Positions 32,856-43,106 of a stretch of 64,000 nucleotides of DNA are shown piece by piece. The DNA is taken from assembly GCA_037693485.1 (NCBI GenBank), contig CM075346.1:54555001-54619000 (forward strand), given 5' to 3'. The translations under genes were made by a program, and so were the position numbers. Under the pieces are notes generated by a model. That model saw nothing but the letters and a program-made list of their open reading frames with translations, was not told the DNA's origin and did no database searches. The stretch comes from Kitagawia praeruptora. Lineage: Eukaryota > Streptophyta > Magnoliopsida > Apiales > Apiaceae. How positions within the stretch are numbered: position 1 is the stretch's first letter; every line of letters starts with the position of its first letter.

Positions 32856-34735
32856 CAACCATCAATGAATTGCCTTCTCAGATTGAAACAACTAGTCATA
32901 ACATTCATATTGCATGGCATACACTCAAATTTATCACAAAATGGTGCATCTCTATGTCTTAGAGGCACAGAACAATCATAGAAAGGTTTGGACACACTAC
33001 CAACAGGTTTTTTGCAAGCATGAGTTAAATGATTGGTACTGAAACAGTTCTGACAAGTTTTCCTAGGGGCATTAGGCATATAAGCATAGTTGTTATCCTT
33101 GTTAATCCCTAACTTGCCATTTCTGTTCAGTTTCTTCTTAGTCACTTTCTTTTCTGATTCACTCTTCCCAGCTGAAACAAACTTAACAAACTTCTTAGGT
33201 CTTGGCCTATCAACTACTGGCTCCTTGGCTTTTGACTTGACACTCTCACTCTTGGAAGATGCTTGTTGTTCATTTGATTGTGCCTCATCCTCATCATTCA
33301 ACATTTGTTTGATGAGTAAGGCATCCTCATCAATTTCAAATGTTGGTTCCTTAAAAATTGGATTTTCAGTCTTTTTCAAAATGTGAGGCACTTCCTCATG
33401 AACAACTGTGTCATCTTCAATGACAGCATAGCCTTTTCTCTGTTTAAGAGTGTCATAATCAAGTCCAATAGCAGCCTTGGGTTTTGCTTCAATTTTCTCA
33501 CAGTAGGATTTCACTAGACCAGATGATTTCTTGAAAGTTTTTAGTTTGAATTCATTTTCAGCTAATTCATCCGTAAGAGCCTTTTCAACCTAACTAGCAC
33601 ACAAAACCTTATTCTGCAGATATTCAACTTATTTCTTAAGGTTTTCTACTTGCATAGCAGTTAGCTCAAGTTCCACATTCTTTTTGGTTAACATTTCATT
33701 TCTAGTAGACAGTTTAGCAATCTCTTCATTAGCAGCAGTCATACTAGTATGAATGTTAAACATGTCAACAGATAGTTGTTCAATCATGCATTTATACTCT
33801 GAAACAGACATGTCTATAGTAGTGAGAGATGGTACCTGAGGGTCTGATGGAGATGTGTCATCCTTGGAATTGGCCATCAAGGCATAATTGCAGAATTCTT
33901 GCTCCTCTCCATCACTGTCAGAATCATCCCAACACTTCCCTCCAGCTATGTAGGCCTTACCTTGTGTCTGCTTTTTCAGAAGGGCCTCATACTTAGCTTC
34001 AAGCTCAAGATAATCTCTATCCTTCTTTTTAGGCTTCTTGCATTCACTGGAAAATGCCCTAGGTCATTGCATCTATAGAACCTTACAGATGACCTATCCA
34101 CATGGCTGGTTTTAAACTTATTCCTGTTTGGTTTCACAGGTGCCTTGCTTTTGTTGAATGAATGGTTTTGGGTTTTGGGTTTGAAGGGTTGATTCCTTTT
34201 GAATCTGATGTTTGGAAATTTTCTGGCCATGAAAGCATATAAAGTGTTTTCCATCCCATCTAGTTCTTCAAGAGTGTAAAACTCTTCTTCCTCCTTCTCC
34301 TCTACAGGTTCACTTACCTCAGGTTCAGTTTCTTCCTCTTCTACTACCTCCTCTATCCTTAACTGGCTTGTGGATGCTTCTAGGTCTTGAATAGATTTGT
34401 TGACAATCAAGGCACATGATGTGTTTACCATTCTGCCTTGATTGGCTTGGATAGCCTTTTTCTGAAGCAACTCAAGCTCATGAGTTTTTAAAACTCCATA
34501 GAGCACATCATATGTAACTTTGTTCAAATCTCTTTCCCTTAGAGAAATGACCCTTTGCTCTAGATGGTTTGGTGAGGATAGCAGAAACTTCATGTTTAAC
34601 TCCTTGGTACTGTAAACCTTGCCATTCATCTGCAACTCAGTAACTAGCTTGTGAAATCTTTCAAACATCTCAGTAATGCTTTCCTTGGGCTGTGCCATGA
34701 AAGCCTCATACTGTGTGACCAGTATCTGGTTCTTG
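32856..34735 (-). pseudogene. Copia gag, middle and C-terminal part, frameshifted
   Basis: Resumes from the LT16 site with QYEAFMAQPKESITEMFERF (UBN2-like gag helices), then RVISLRERDLNKVTYDVLYG, an acidic linker, and a decayed zinc knuckle (FYRCNDLGHFPVNA, lacking two Cys). A second CX2CX4HX4C knuckle is intact: CQNCFSTNHLTHAC, near 33050. Frames 34698-33976, 33880-33629 and 33514-32856 are separated by stops, so it is dead. Confidence 0.85.
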
Positions 34736-34882
34736 TTTTTTTTTTTTTTTTTTTTGCTAATTAAAATTTTATACCCAACAGGGGAACAGCTAGTACAAAT
34801 CTAGGGGCATACCCCGCGAAATCAACACTTTAAAACATTACAAGTTCAAAATAACAGTAGGTCAACTTACTGTCAACATAAA

Positions 34883-36030
34883 CTACCGGAATAAACTAGG
34901 ATAAACCTCTGCCGACATCATACAAAAAGTGCAACCTGGTGCACACCCCATAAATCTAAGCAAAAGCTTCTTTAGCATCAGTGAGCCCTTACGACCCTCA
35001 CCATTTCCTGACCTGAATTCATCCTCAAATAGCAAACCACAGACTACGACCGAGCCAAGAATGGTCAGGCCATCACCAATCCCCTGCATCTTTATGTCAT
35101 CCTTTAACCTTGGAAAGATGAGCCTGCTATTCATCACCACCTCCAAGAAGAGAGTACCATCACAACTACTACCAAAAAAACACATGGTGTTCCCTACAAC
35201 ATCCTCTTTTAACATACTTCCTTTCACAAATCATACCTCCGCATAATTCACAATAAACTTCAGTGTCATAAACCCCTGAAACAACTGACTGGGGACAATC
35301 AGTCCTTTCAACAAAAAGAGAATCCCACATTAGGTTCCTGCCCAAACCAATCAATATACGAACAGAGACATTGAAGTTGATTTTAGTTCCTACCCCCATG
35401 CAAACAGAAATTCCCAGAGTAATATAATCAATCACCTCGGCTACCTGGTACAAGTAAACATGTGAAAAAACAACAACAGATGACCCGACAGCAGAATCAC
35501 CTGTGTTCGCACCTCGTGGTTGCGCCGAACCAATCCTTCTGAAATGCAAGTGTCTTCCAACAACAGGGCTGAGAATCAGACCCCGTCCACAAGGATTGCA
35601 ATAAGCTTTAAAATCAAATTCCTCATTAGTAACATCATTTGCATCTAACTTGCCACCATCATTCACACATGGCTCGACCGCATCAATAATATCATCATAG
35701 AGAATTAAATTCCCATCAGCCTCATGAACAAACACCATTAATTTAGCACAGTCCATATCAGGAAAGCCATTTGCCCACAGCAGTTGGTAAAGAACCCCAT
35801 AACAGCAGTCGTTAGGATTTAAATCCCAACCCCCACCTTGGTTTGACAAAGCCAAAATGAACAGCTTGCTACCACAACTTTTAAACCCCTTTATAAGCCA
35901 ATAGGATCTGAATCCCAAAACAACTGCGTTAAGACATTTTTTAACCTGCAAGCCAAGATTCCAAGCTAGGATCTCAAAGCATTCTGTGGTCAACACCATA
36001 ACAGAAAAAATACCCATTTTTATACAGAGC
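34883..36030 (-). pseudogene. LT16 ORF, C-terminal piece
   Basis: Continues the LT16 frame from 42295 as MLCIKMGIFSVMVLTTECFEI, then many Cys (CNPCGRGLIL, CELCGGMICERKYVKRGCC). A frameshift near 35200 moves to the frame ending at 34883. The CxxC-rich end could bind metal, but no known domain is recognised. Confidence 0.55.
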
Positions 36031-36142
36031 ATTTCATCAATTTTTTTTTTTGCTAATTAAAATTTTATACCAAAAAAGGAACAACTGGTACAAATCTAGG
36101 GGCATACCCCGCGAAATCAACAAACAAACATAACAAAAGTCA

Positions 36143-37899
36143 GCTGATTATTAATTTTGAAATCAAAAAATGAGAGTCGGTTTCTCTCTTCCTTCTCTCT
36201 AACTTCCTCTCTCTAAAACCTAAGCAATTTCTTCATCAGATCTATACAATCAGCCCTCATAAATCCATCTTGCTTCTCAAATCCCCCACCTATACACCAA
36301 ATTTCTTAGTTTATAGATTATTTTCTAGTCCGATTATGAGTTCGAAGAGGGTTTCGTTCTCGCCGGAGGTTAAGGTCTATTACCCTCGTTTGCTCCCAGA
36401 TTCGCTTACTAGTAAGGGGTCGTTGGGCGAGAAGGTCTTGAAGAAGGTCTCCTTCGCGGAGGAGGTTAGGGTTTATTACCCTGATGATTGTGAAAATTCA
36501 GATCTGTTTTATAAAGGGTCTACTGATGAGCAGGCTATTAAAGGGTCTACTGATGATATTATCTCTTTTGATTTTATGCGAGGAGTTACTCCTATGGAAA
36601 AATCGGAGGCAGAGGATCACGTTTGTGATGTTCATCCAGCCCGATTTATGGGTAATATTGTTATTACTCACCCAAATGTAGAAGGGGAAACCCTTATGGC
36701 TCAAAAGGAGGCTACGGTTGATGATGTGTCTATGCAGAACCGTTCTTTTGCGGCGGTCAGGTCTGGTTGGGGGAAGGGAAGTAACAACCTTTTTCTAGTA
36801 GGGACTAGAGAGGATGTAACCTCTGTTATTGGATTACGTGTTGGCATGAATCCTCGGATGGTGGGGTTTTTTGTTGCTACATCGACTTTGGCATTGAAGA
36901 TGTTTGACAAAAAATCTCAGAGGAGTGATTCGCTGGAAAAGCTGACGAATGGTATCTTTCTCAAAAAAGATGCATATGTGATGCTTAAGGATCCTTTTGA
37001 GGATATGAAATATGATGTCCCTAAGAAGGAATTACTTGATAAATATCTGGCGTTGGTTGAGCCAGTTGAGGTGTTGTTTTCTGCTCATGGAATATGGTGC
37101 GATGCTCTTACTCGCGGATGTGTTGTTGGGTACTTTGGGTACTTAATGCTTGCTAAGATGTCCAAGCGTAACCTTGGAGTTTTTCAGTGGAATATAGTCA
37201 TTGATAATGGCTGGCAGTTTAGTCTTAAGACCTGCCATTTGGTGCTTGATGGAGGTTGCAAGGAGTTTTATGCTTTTATAGTAGGGAATGATTCAGTTGG
37301 TGCAACTCCGTTTTGCAACCTGAGGAATTCTGGAGGATTAACAAGGGTTGTGGCGGATGGGGCCTGCAATAAAGATGAAGCCACCATTCAGGTGAAGGTT
37401 TTCAAGGAGGAGAATATGCACGTAATGCTTGACTTTCAGTGGACGAATTTGATGGTAGAATGTGAGATGATGGTAACACAACGGGGGTCTGGTCTCTCTG
37501 TTTTGTTCTCAGATTGTGGTTTGCTAAGCAGCAACATGGATGCTGGTTTCTTTTGTAGAGGTATCGACATTTGGTGTCACTGTAGTAGGACTTGCTGCAT
37601 TGACAGGTTATACAGGAGGGCCCTTCGGACATGGCTGGGATGGTTAGTTGAAGACCCTATGAGGGGTATATTTCGTGGCTATTATCCTGGCATAGGTTTA
37701 GCTCTTGTGGTTTAAGCTAGTTCTATTTGGTTGTTGTTCATTCTGGACAAGTTTCTGTTGTTGACTGCTAGTTTTTCTAGCATTATTGATGTTTTTTCTT
37801 TGTTGTTCCGCTAGGTAGATGTATTACTAATCGCGGGGTATGCCCCTAGAGATGTAATCTTTTCCGGTGGTATAAAATTTTAATTAGCAAAAAAAAAAA
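36143..37899 (+). mobile_element. LT18: full-length satellite with intact ORF
   Basis: Leader GAGAGTCG 36172; poly(A) 37889-37900. Exact 15-bp TSD ACATAACAAAAGTCA at 36128-36142 and 37900-37914. Extra 5' segment of 27 bases. Sits in the 3' UTR of LT17. Tail is the GATGTAATC subtype. Confidence 0.95.
36336..37715 (+). CDS. LT18 ORF, 459 aa, two RVxF repeats and a beta-type region
   Basis: ATG 36336 (MSSKRVSFSP), first ATG of the family type after the leader. Repeats SSKRVSFSPEVKVYYP (residues 3-18) and KKVSFAEEVRVYYP (36-49). An acidic stretch with DFMRGVTPMEKSEAEDHVCDVHP is shared with LT26. The rest is hydrophobic, with Cys clusters near the end (FFCRGIDIWCHCSRTCC). Uninterrupted. No known domain; it would be a soluble or membrane-associated element protein, and I cannot say which. 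Confidence 0.75.
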   Translation: MSSKRVSFSPEVKVYYPRLLPDSLTSKGSLGEKVLKKVSFAEEVRVYYPDDCENSDLFYKGSTDEQAIKGSTDDIISFDFMRGVTPMEKSEAEDHVCDVHPARFMGNIVITHPNVEGETLMAQKEATVDDVSMQNRSFAAVRSGWGKGSNNLFLVGTREDVTSVIGLRVGMNPRMVGFFVATSTLALKMFDKKSQRSDSLEKLTNGIFLKKDAYVMLKDPFEDMKYDVPKKELLDKYLALVEPVEVLFSAHGIWCDALTRGCVVGYFGYLMLAKMSKRNLGVFQWNIVIDNGWQFSLKTCHLVLDGGCKEFYAFIVGNDSVGATPFCNLRNSGGLTRVVADGACNKDEATIQVKVFKEENMHVMLDFQWTNLMVECEMMVTQRGSGLSVLFSDCGLLSSNMDAGFFCRGIDIWCHCSRTCCIDRLYRRALRTWLGWLVEDPMRGIFRGYYPGIGLALVV

Positions 37900-37985
37900 A
37901 CATAACAAAAGTCATAACATCAGTAAGTCACCTTACTGTCAACAAAACAACAAAATTAAGCTAAAGATTATTCTAGCGCCGAAAG

Positions 37986-39393
37986 CTAAATTAAAATGAG
38001 ACTAGGCACATGTCTCACAAAGCCCATAGTAATGAGAATCAGCAAATAATGCACCATGAATTGGCGCAAGTGGGAGCACAGGTTTGTCATCCCGGATAAC
38101 ATTTTGTTCATGCGAGCAGCAAGAATAGTCCACTTCCTGCACCAGACCCGCATAGCTTCCTTCATCCCGAGCTGGCTAGTTAGCTTCCCGGGTAAGAGGC
38201 CTTCCCATGCGCAAAACCTTTCCACTACCTGTCCAGCTCTTCTCATGAGATCGACAAACCACCAAGTCCGCAACACGGCAGCCAAAAAACTGCACCCCTT
38301 CACATATGCACTACAAGCATGCATCCCCGCCCATGCCATCCAATCAGAAGTAGGAAACCACCTATTATTGCTTTTAAGATTCCAGCAAACACCATTTATA
38401 TCAATATCGAGTAAGCAAAAAACTCGATACTCTACACCAAGTCCGGAAGTGACAGGCCTCACATTGTCACGACAAGAGGCATTGACATTGGAAGTCAATT
38501 CTTGCCCTGCCTCAAAACAGAACACATCCACGTCCACATTTTCGTTAAGGAAACTACATAAACCAGAATCGTTTCCAAACAACGTAACGTCCTGCACCTT
38601 GTAACCAGTGAGCACCCTCACTGCACATTCCTTGCACCCATCGCCATCAAACCCCCATCTCAAACCAGAGTGCATCAGCATAAAGACGTTAGCTGCAGAG
38701 TGGACTGCAATTACATTATTGATTCGGATGCCAATCATGTGATACCATATAGTCCAGCATAAACTGGAATCATTAATAAACAGGTCAAGCAAAGTAATCA
38801 TGAAGAAGTTCTTTGGAAAAAAGCCATCCTCGGCTCGAACATTCGCTCTCTGATTGTCCATAGAATAGATAAATCTCTGGCGCCACAAAACAAACACATA
38901 AGAACCAAATTGATCAAAGAGTCTCAAAGGAGTACGACCATTCACAATATTTCCCATGCCTCTAGGATTCATCAGGCGATAATAGACATCACAAGAATGC
39001 TTACTGGCCTCAACAAAAATTGAGACCAAAGGAGCAAACCTTTTCCCCCAACTGTAAAGAAACTTGTCAATAAGTCCATTAAAGTCAGCACAATACATTG
39101 TTGCATGAGAATCAGCCTTTAACCGCGCTTTGAAACATATAGGCCAGAAAGCCCAATCCCTACCGCCAGTTAGAGTCCCCTGGTCACATATGAAGTCTAC
39201 AACCAAACTATCCAGCTTGAAGACATCATCACAAGCGCCATTTATCTGCAAATACAGTGTAGAACTCCAGAATGCCACATCAACAATAGAGGTATCTATG
39301 TCTACCCCCAACAGGGAATGAGACCGAATATCTCTCAATCTTCGACACCCCAACATCATGTAAAAACTCAGAACTTCACAGTTCCTTAGAAAC
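37986..39393 (-). CDS. LT17 ORF, C-terminal piece (interrupted by LT19)
   Basis: 470 codons open, ending MVHYLLILITMGFVRHVPS-LILI. It joins in frame to 42131-41442 across LT19, so the uninterrupted protein was about 700 aa with no other lesion. Cys- and aromatic-rich beta-type. C-terminal motif shared with LT6. Confidence 0.65.
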
Positions 39394-39407
39394 AATAAAC
39401 ATTGAGA

Positions 39408-41427
39408 AGGATCAGAATGAGAGTCGAATTTTCTCTGCCTTCTCTCTAGAACTTCTCTCTAAAAACCTCAAACAATCTAATCATCTTCTACATCAGTTCT
39501 AAAGTTCCACATCCTAATCCATCTCTTCCTTTTAATCTCTCACCTAAACACCATATTTCTTCTTTCCTTTCGATTAGCATGAGTCGCAAGAGGGTTTCAT
39601 TTGTGGATGTCACTGTAATGGCGACTCCTGTTAAGAACCATGTGGTAGCGACCCAAGAGGGGTTAGATCCAGTTTTGAGCCCAAAGAGGGTCTCGTTTGC
39701 GGTTGATTTGGTATCGGAGATACCATCTATTGATACTCAATCTAGGAAATTGGAAGGATTGAGTACGAAGAATGCTGGCAAAAAGAGGGTCGCAAGAGTC
39801 TCCTTTGATGACAACCTAGTCGCGGGGGTACCTTTTATGCCATCTGTTGGCTCCCGTTTCAGGAAGTCAGATGTTAATAAAGATGATAGCCTGCCGAATT
39901 GGTCCTCTGATGGCAGGAAGTCTGAAGTGAGCCCGAAGAAAGTGTCTTTTGCGAAAGAATTGGTGTCAGTGATACCGTTGGAGAAGGGTAATCCAGTAAG
40001 ATCTGCTGGGAAACCTCAACCCAAGAGAAGGGTAGTTTTGGATGGGATTGATGACAACAAAGGGCGGAAATTGGATAATCCTGGACTTGGGGTTGCTTCG
40101 AGAACTAGAAGCTCAATTAACTTACTGGAGTGTGAAGGTAAGTTTTTCTCTTCTCATAAGAAGATGAAGCCGGTTTTTTTCAATGATATCCAGCCTATCT
40201 TGGTTGAGGAATCTTCGGATTCTATTGTTTCTAGTTCAGATTATGTAATGAATGAGGAGGATGTTAATTCCACATTCTCGCCCAAAATTCCAATTGCTGA
40301 TGAGACCCGAGTGGGTGGTAAAGACACACTCTTTAACCCCAATGATATGGTCAGTGAGGGGGCTTCTATTAATGACAACAGGGTCACTGAGTTAACACAA
40401 GGGGAGGGCTCTAATCCAGTTGCGGGTGAGCAACCTGCGGAGACCAAGGGGAAGAATGTGTGTACTGACTCAGCAAGGAAAGAGGGGACTCCTTTTTGGG
40501 ATGCCTCGCCTGAAAGAATGCAGGAGCGTTTGTCTATCGCTGTGAATGTGATCATTATTTTTAGAGACTGCATAGTCCACAATGGGCATGAGGTGCCCCT
40601 AATTTGGGGAAATGTTGATGTAAGTGATTTGGATGTTATTACTGGGCTGAATTCAAGGCCAGGCATCAAGCTCCTGAGAAACCTGGGAAGAGCACTGAAC
40701 TGCATTAGGCAGCTTGGGAATTTCATTAGGAAGAATGGTATCCCTCTCCCGGTTATGCTAGGGGATGATGGCCAGGTCGTTGAAGACATGGGAGAGGAGC
40801 TGGAGATTGCTGAGCTGTTAGACCACAGCTTATACAACTCGGGGTTGAAGAGGAAGGCTCTGGTGGCAGCGAGGCGTAACTTGGATAAGCTAAAGTTGTT
40901 CATTGTCTCTCGGGGTTTGGAGATTCCTTCTATTAAAGGGTCCCGTGATAGGGAATTTAGTGCCTCTGCTCGTAGGCTAAGAGATACTGAGGAAGTGGAG
41001 CTTCATGACTTAACCTATCGAACTATCCAATCAGCTGAGCAGCAGAATAGCCCATACACTGGAGGTATGGATGATGAATCTTTGAAGGAAAAAAGGGGAA
41101 TGGCATACAATGCAAAGGAGCCGATTCAGGGCAACAAGCAGTACCTGGGTCATCTTTTTGATCTTGTGGGTGATGTGACTGTGCATGATGATACTAGGAA
41201 GGAGGCCAGAGTTTGCAAGCTTAAGGCACGCCTCAGTAAAGCTCCAGATTAAGTTTAAATTTAAGCCTGTAATGGTCTTAGTTCTTCTTGTTGATTGTTG
41301 TTGATTGTTAAATGGTGTAATATTGTTTAACTCTGTTGTTCTGAATGTGGATTCCGCGGGGTATGCCCCCAGATTGTGTAATGCTGTTCCTTAGTGGTAT
41401 AAATTTTAATTAGCAAAAAAAAAAAAA
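39408..41427 (+). mobile_element. LT19: full-length alpha-type satellite with intact ORF
   Basis: Leader GAGAGTCG 39419; poly(A) 41416-41429. Exact TSD AATAAACATTGAGA at 39394-39407 and 41428-41441. The extra segment is 9 bases. Tail is the CCCCCAG subtype. Confidence 0.95.
39579..41252 (+). CDS. LT19 ORF, 557 aa, four RVxF repeats and alpha-type C-terminus
   Basis: The clearest alpha-type protein. ATG 39579 (MSRKRVSFVD). KRVSF at residues 4-8 and 36-40, RVSF at 73-76 and KKVSF at 120-124, the later ones in the 16-residue frame SPKRVSFAVDLVSEIP. Next a GVASRTRSSINLLECEGK segment. From about residue 316 come four helical units: ERLSIAVNVIIIFRDCIV-HNGHEVPLIWG, GNFIRKNGIPLPVMLG, KLFIVSRGLEIPSIKG and the decayed end. 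Basic C-terminus. Fully open. The core repeat equals a PP1 docking motif; any real binding is inference. Confidence 0.8.
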   Translation: MSRKRVSFVDVTVMATPVKNHVVATQEGLDPVLSPKRVSFAVDLVSEIPSIDTQSRKLEGLSTKNAGKKRVARVSFDDNLVAGVPFMPSVGSRFRKSDVNKDDSLPNWSSDGRKSEVSPKKVSFAKELVSVIPLEKGNPVRSAGKPQPKRRVVLDGIDDNKGRKLDNPGLGVASRTRSSINLLECEGKFFSSHKKMKPVFFNDIQPILVEESSDSIVSSSDYVMNEEDVNSTFSPKIPIADETRVGGKDTLFNPNDMVSEGASINDNRVTELTQGEGSNPVAGEQPAETKGKNVCTDSARKEGTPFWDASPERMQERLSIAVNVIIIFRDCIVHNGHEVPLIWGNVDVSDLDVITGLNSRPGIKLLRNLGRALNCIRQLGNFIRKNGIPLPVMLGDDGQVVEDMGEELEIAELLDHSLYNSGLKRKALVAARRNLDKLKLFIVSRGLEIPSIKGSRDREFSASARRLRDTEEVELHDLTYRTIQSAEQQNSPYTGGMDDESLKEKRGMAYNAKEPIQGNKQYLGHLFDLVGDVTVHDDTRKEARVCKLKARLSKAPD

Positions 41428-41441
41428 AATAAACATTGAGA

Positions 41442-42131
41442 CAATTGAGCAGACACCTGGTGTTCGTCCCAGAATGCCCACTCAAGTTCCCCCTTTCCAT
41501 CTTTCTTATTACAGGACTCAACATCTGCACTTTTAACAACCTGGCATGGGCTATCACCAATTGTTCTATCTCTATTAAAAGCAATCTTCCCTTTATGTTG
41601 CGACAAAATGTCAAACACATGGGGTTCATCCATAATATAGATAGAACACCCATCCACATTCACAAGCTGTCCCATAATAACAAACCTCGAGAGGTTGTTG
41701 GGGATAGTCTCAACATTAAATTCGAGTTGTCTCTCAGGATGAAAGCAAGAAGTAAACAACCCATCTCGTACAACAAATAGCACAGAGATACCTGCACTAC
41801 GGACCAGCAACAAGAACTTAAGACCCAAGGTTCTCTTCGATAGATCCTCGTCAATAGCCACATCTTCCAAGACCGAACCAGACTTCCCTGCAGGAGCAAG
41901 AGAAGCAAGATCGACTCCATAGACAACAATCCAAGAACACAGCACCACCCTCTTCTTTTGTTCCTCAAGAGATGGAACCAGAATCCCATCCAAACAAGAT
42001 CTAGGAAGCTTAAAACAATTCTCCAAAAAGGAGAAAACCGAAACTTTGTTTTTGATAAACAAAGAGCGAGAACACTTCGAAAGAAGTGGAATTCCCAACT
42101 GGTTCTCCATAGAACCCACGATACCAGACAT
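41442..42131 (-). CDS. LT17 ORF, N-terminal piece
   Basis: ATG 42131 (MSGIVGSMENQL), 230 codons to the LT19 site. Contains LPRSCLDGILVPSLEE, matching YRCLDGILKPSISDS of LT16, and several hydrophobic strands. No RVxF repeats. No signal peptide. Unrecognised. Confidence 0.65.
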
Positions 42132-42294
42132 CCAAGAAAAAAGAAGAAAGATATATAACTATAAGAAATATAGTGTTTTAGGTGGAAGATTAGGAGATGA
42201 AGGTGAATTTAGGAAGGCTATAGTGTAGATTTGATGGAGAAATGGTGTAGATTAATGGCAGATTTCAGTGGCGGCTAATAGATTTCATCAATTT

Positions 42295-42914
42295 CATCAA
42301 GCAGTATATGTGCACCATTGCAAACAGACACTCCAAGCTTTCTAGTTCTAGAAACAGCTTGAACCCCTAAGAGAAAGGGTTTAACGATACTTCCTAGACC
42401 CCCACCAGATCTGGCCGGCACCTGAAAGACCATACGATTCCTCAATTTCTTGGCCACCATAATTGCAAACCTGCAATTCAACCATCGCTGAAGCACGACA
42501 CCAGCCACAGCCTCCATTTGAGCCACCATTGCAATACTCGCTTTTAAAGTATGAGATGCCCATTCTGTGAAGTCGACCAGAATCATCAGAATATCATAAC
42601 CCCGAAAAGGGGTCTCATCAGGCAAGAAGACCTTAAGCACGCCTCCAAACCATCTATCTAAAGTGGAAATCTCAAGAGATTTCAAACTGAAGAAACTCAT
42701 TATTTTGACAATCAATGTCGAACCCACATGAACTGAGAAGACATTTCGTGTTGACAAATAGTCAAACACTTGGCAATCATATTGACAGGATGTGAGATAT
42801 TCCAACCTCACACAGAAACTCCATAATCCCTCGTTCATTCCTTCAACAAATGCGCCTTTTACATCGCAATCCTCGAGCAAATTATCATGTAACCCAACAA
42901 ACACCGATAGTACA
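42295..42914 (-). pseudogene. LT16 ORF, middle piece
   Basis: Continues from 45094 as VFVGLHDNLLEDCDVKGAF and ends at the LT17 site. Hydrophobic beta-type sequence. The CDS is split by LT20 and LT17 but otherwise in one frame here. Confidence 0.6.
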
Positions 42915-42937
42915 GGCGCGGGCAAAAAAAAAACCTA

Positions 42938-43106
42938 ATGAGAGTCGTTCTGTTCTCTCTCCTAAAAACCTAGCCGTCACAAATCTAGCCTTAATCTACA
43001 CCTTTTCTTCACCAGATCAAAGCTTTTCCTTCCTAAATCCATCTTGCTCTTCATATCTCTCACCTAAATCACTATATTTCTTAGTTTATATTTATTATTA
43101 TAGATT
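42938..43106 (+). promoter_or_regulatory. Family leader (LT20 as example): uORF, CT-rich stretch, GCCGCC-like box
   Basis: Starts ATGAGAGTCG, then CTCTCT runs, CCTAGCCGTC, an AT/C-rich stretch and CACCTAAATCACTATATTTCTT just before the ATG. GAGAGTC starts are at 6460, 10017, 16396, 17646, 28999, 29723, 36172, 39419, 42940, 47700, 53707 and 59639 (plus), and at 13542, 25097, 27554, 45647, 52608 and 56790 (minus). The first ATG always opens a short ORF (MRV...) that stops within about 60 bases. Probably includes the internal promoter and 5' UTR. Confidence 0.6.

Larger units (their letters stand above)
36044..42281 (-). mobile_element. LT17: beta-type satellite carrying LT18 and LT19
   Basis: Poly(T) 36041-36051. 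TSD ATTTCATCAATTT at 36031-36043 and 42282-42294. 5' end slightly truncated in the leader (starts at ATTAGCCGCCACTG). Own sequence: 36052-36142, 37900-39407 and 41428-42281. Confidence 0.9.

Noticed and set aside
34883..35227. A zinc-finger gene from the CxxC pattern in LT16's C-terminus.
   Set aside because: The Cys spacing does not fit a known finger and the frame is shifted; kept as an unrecognised element ORF.
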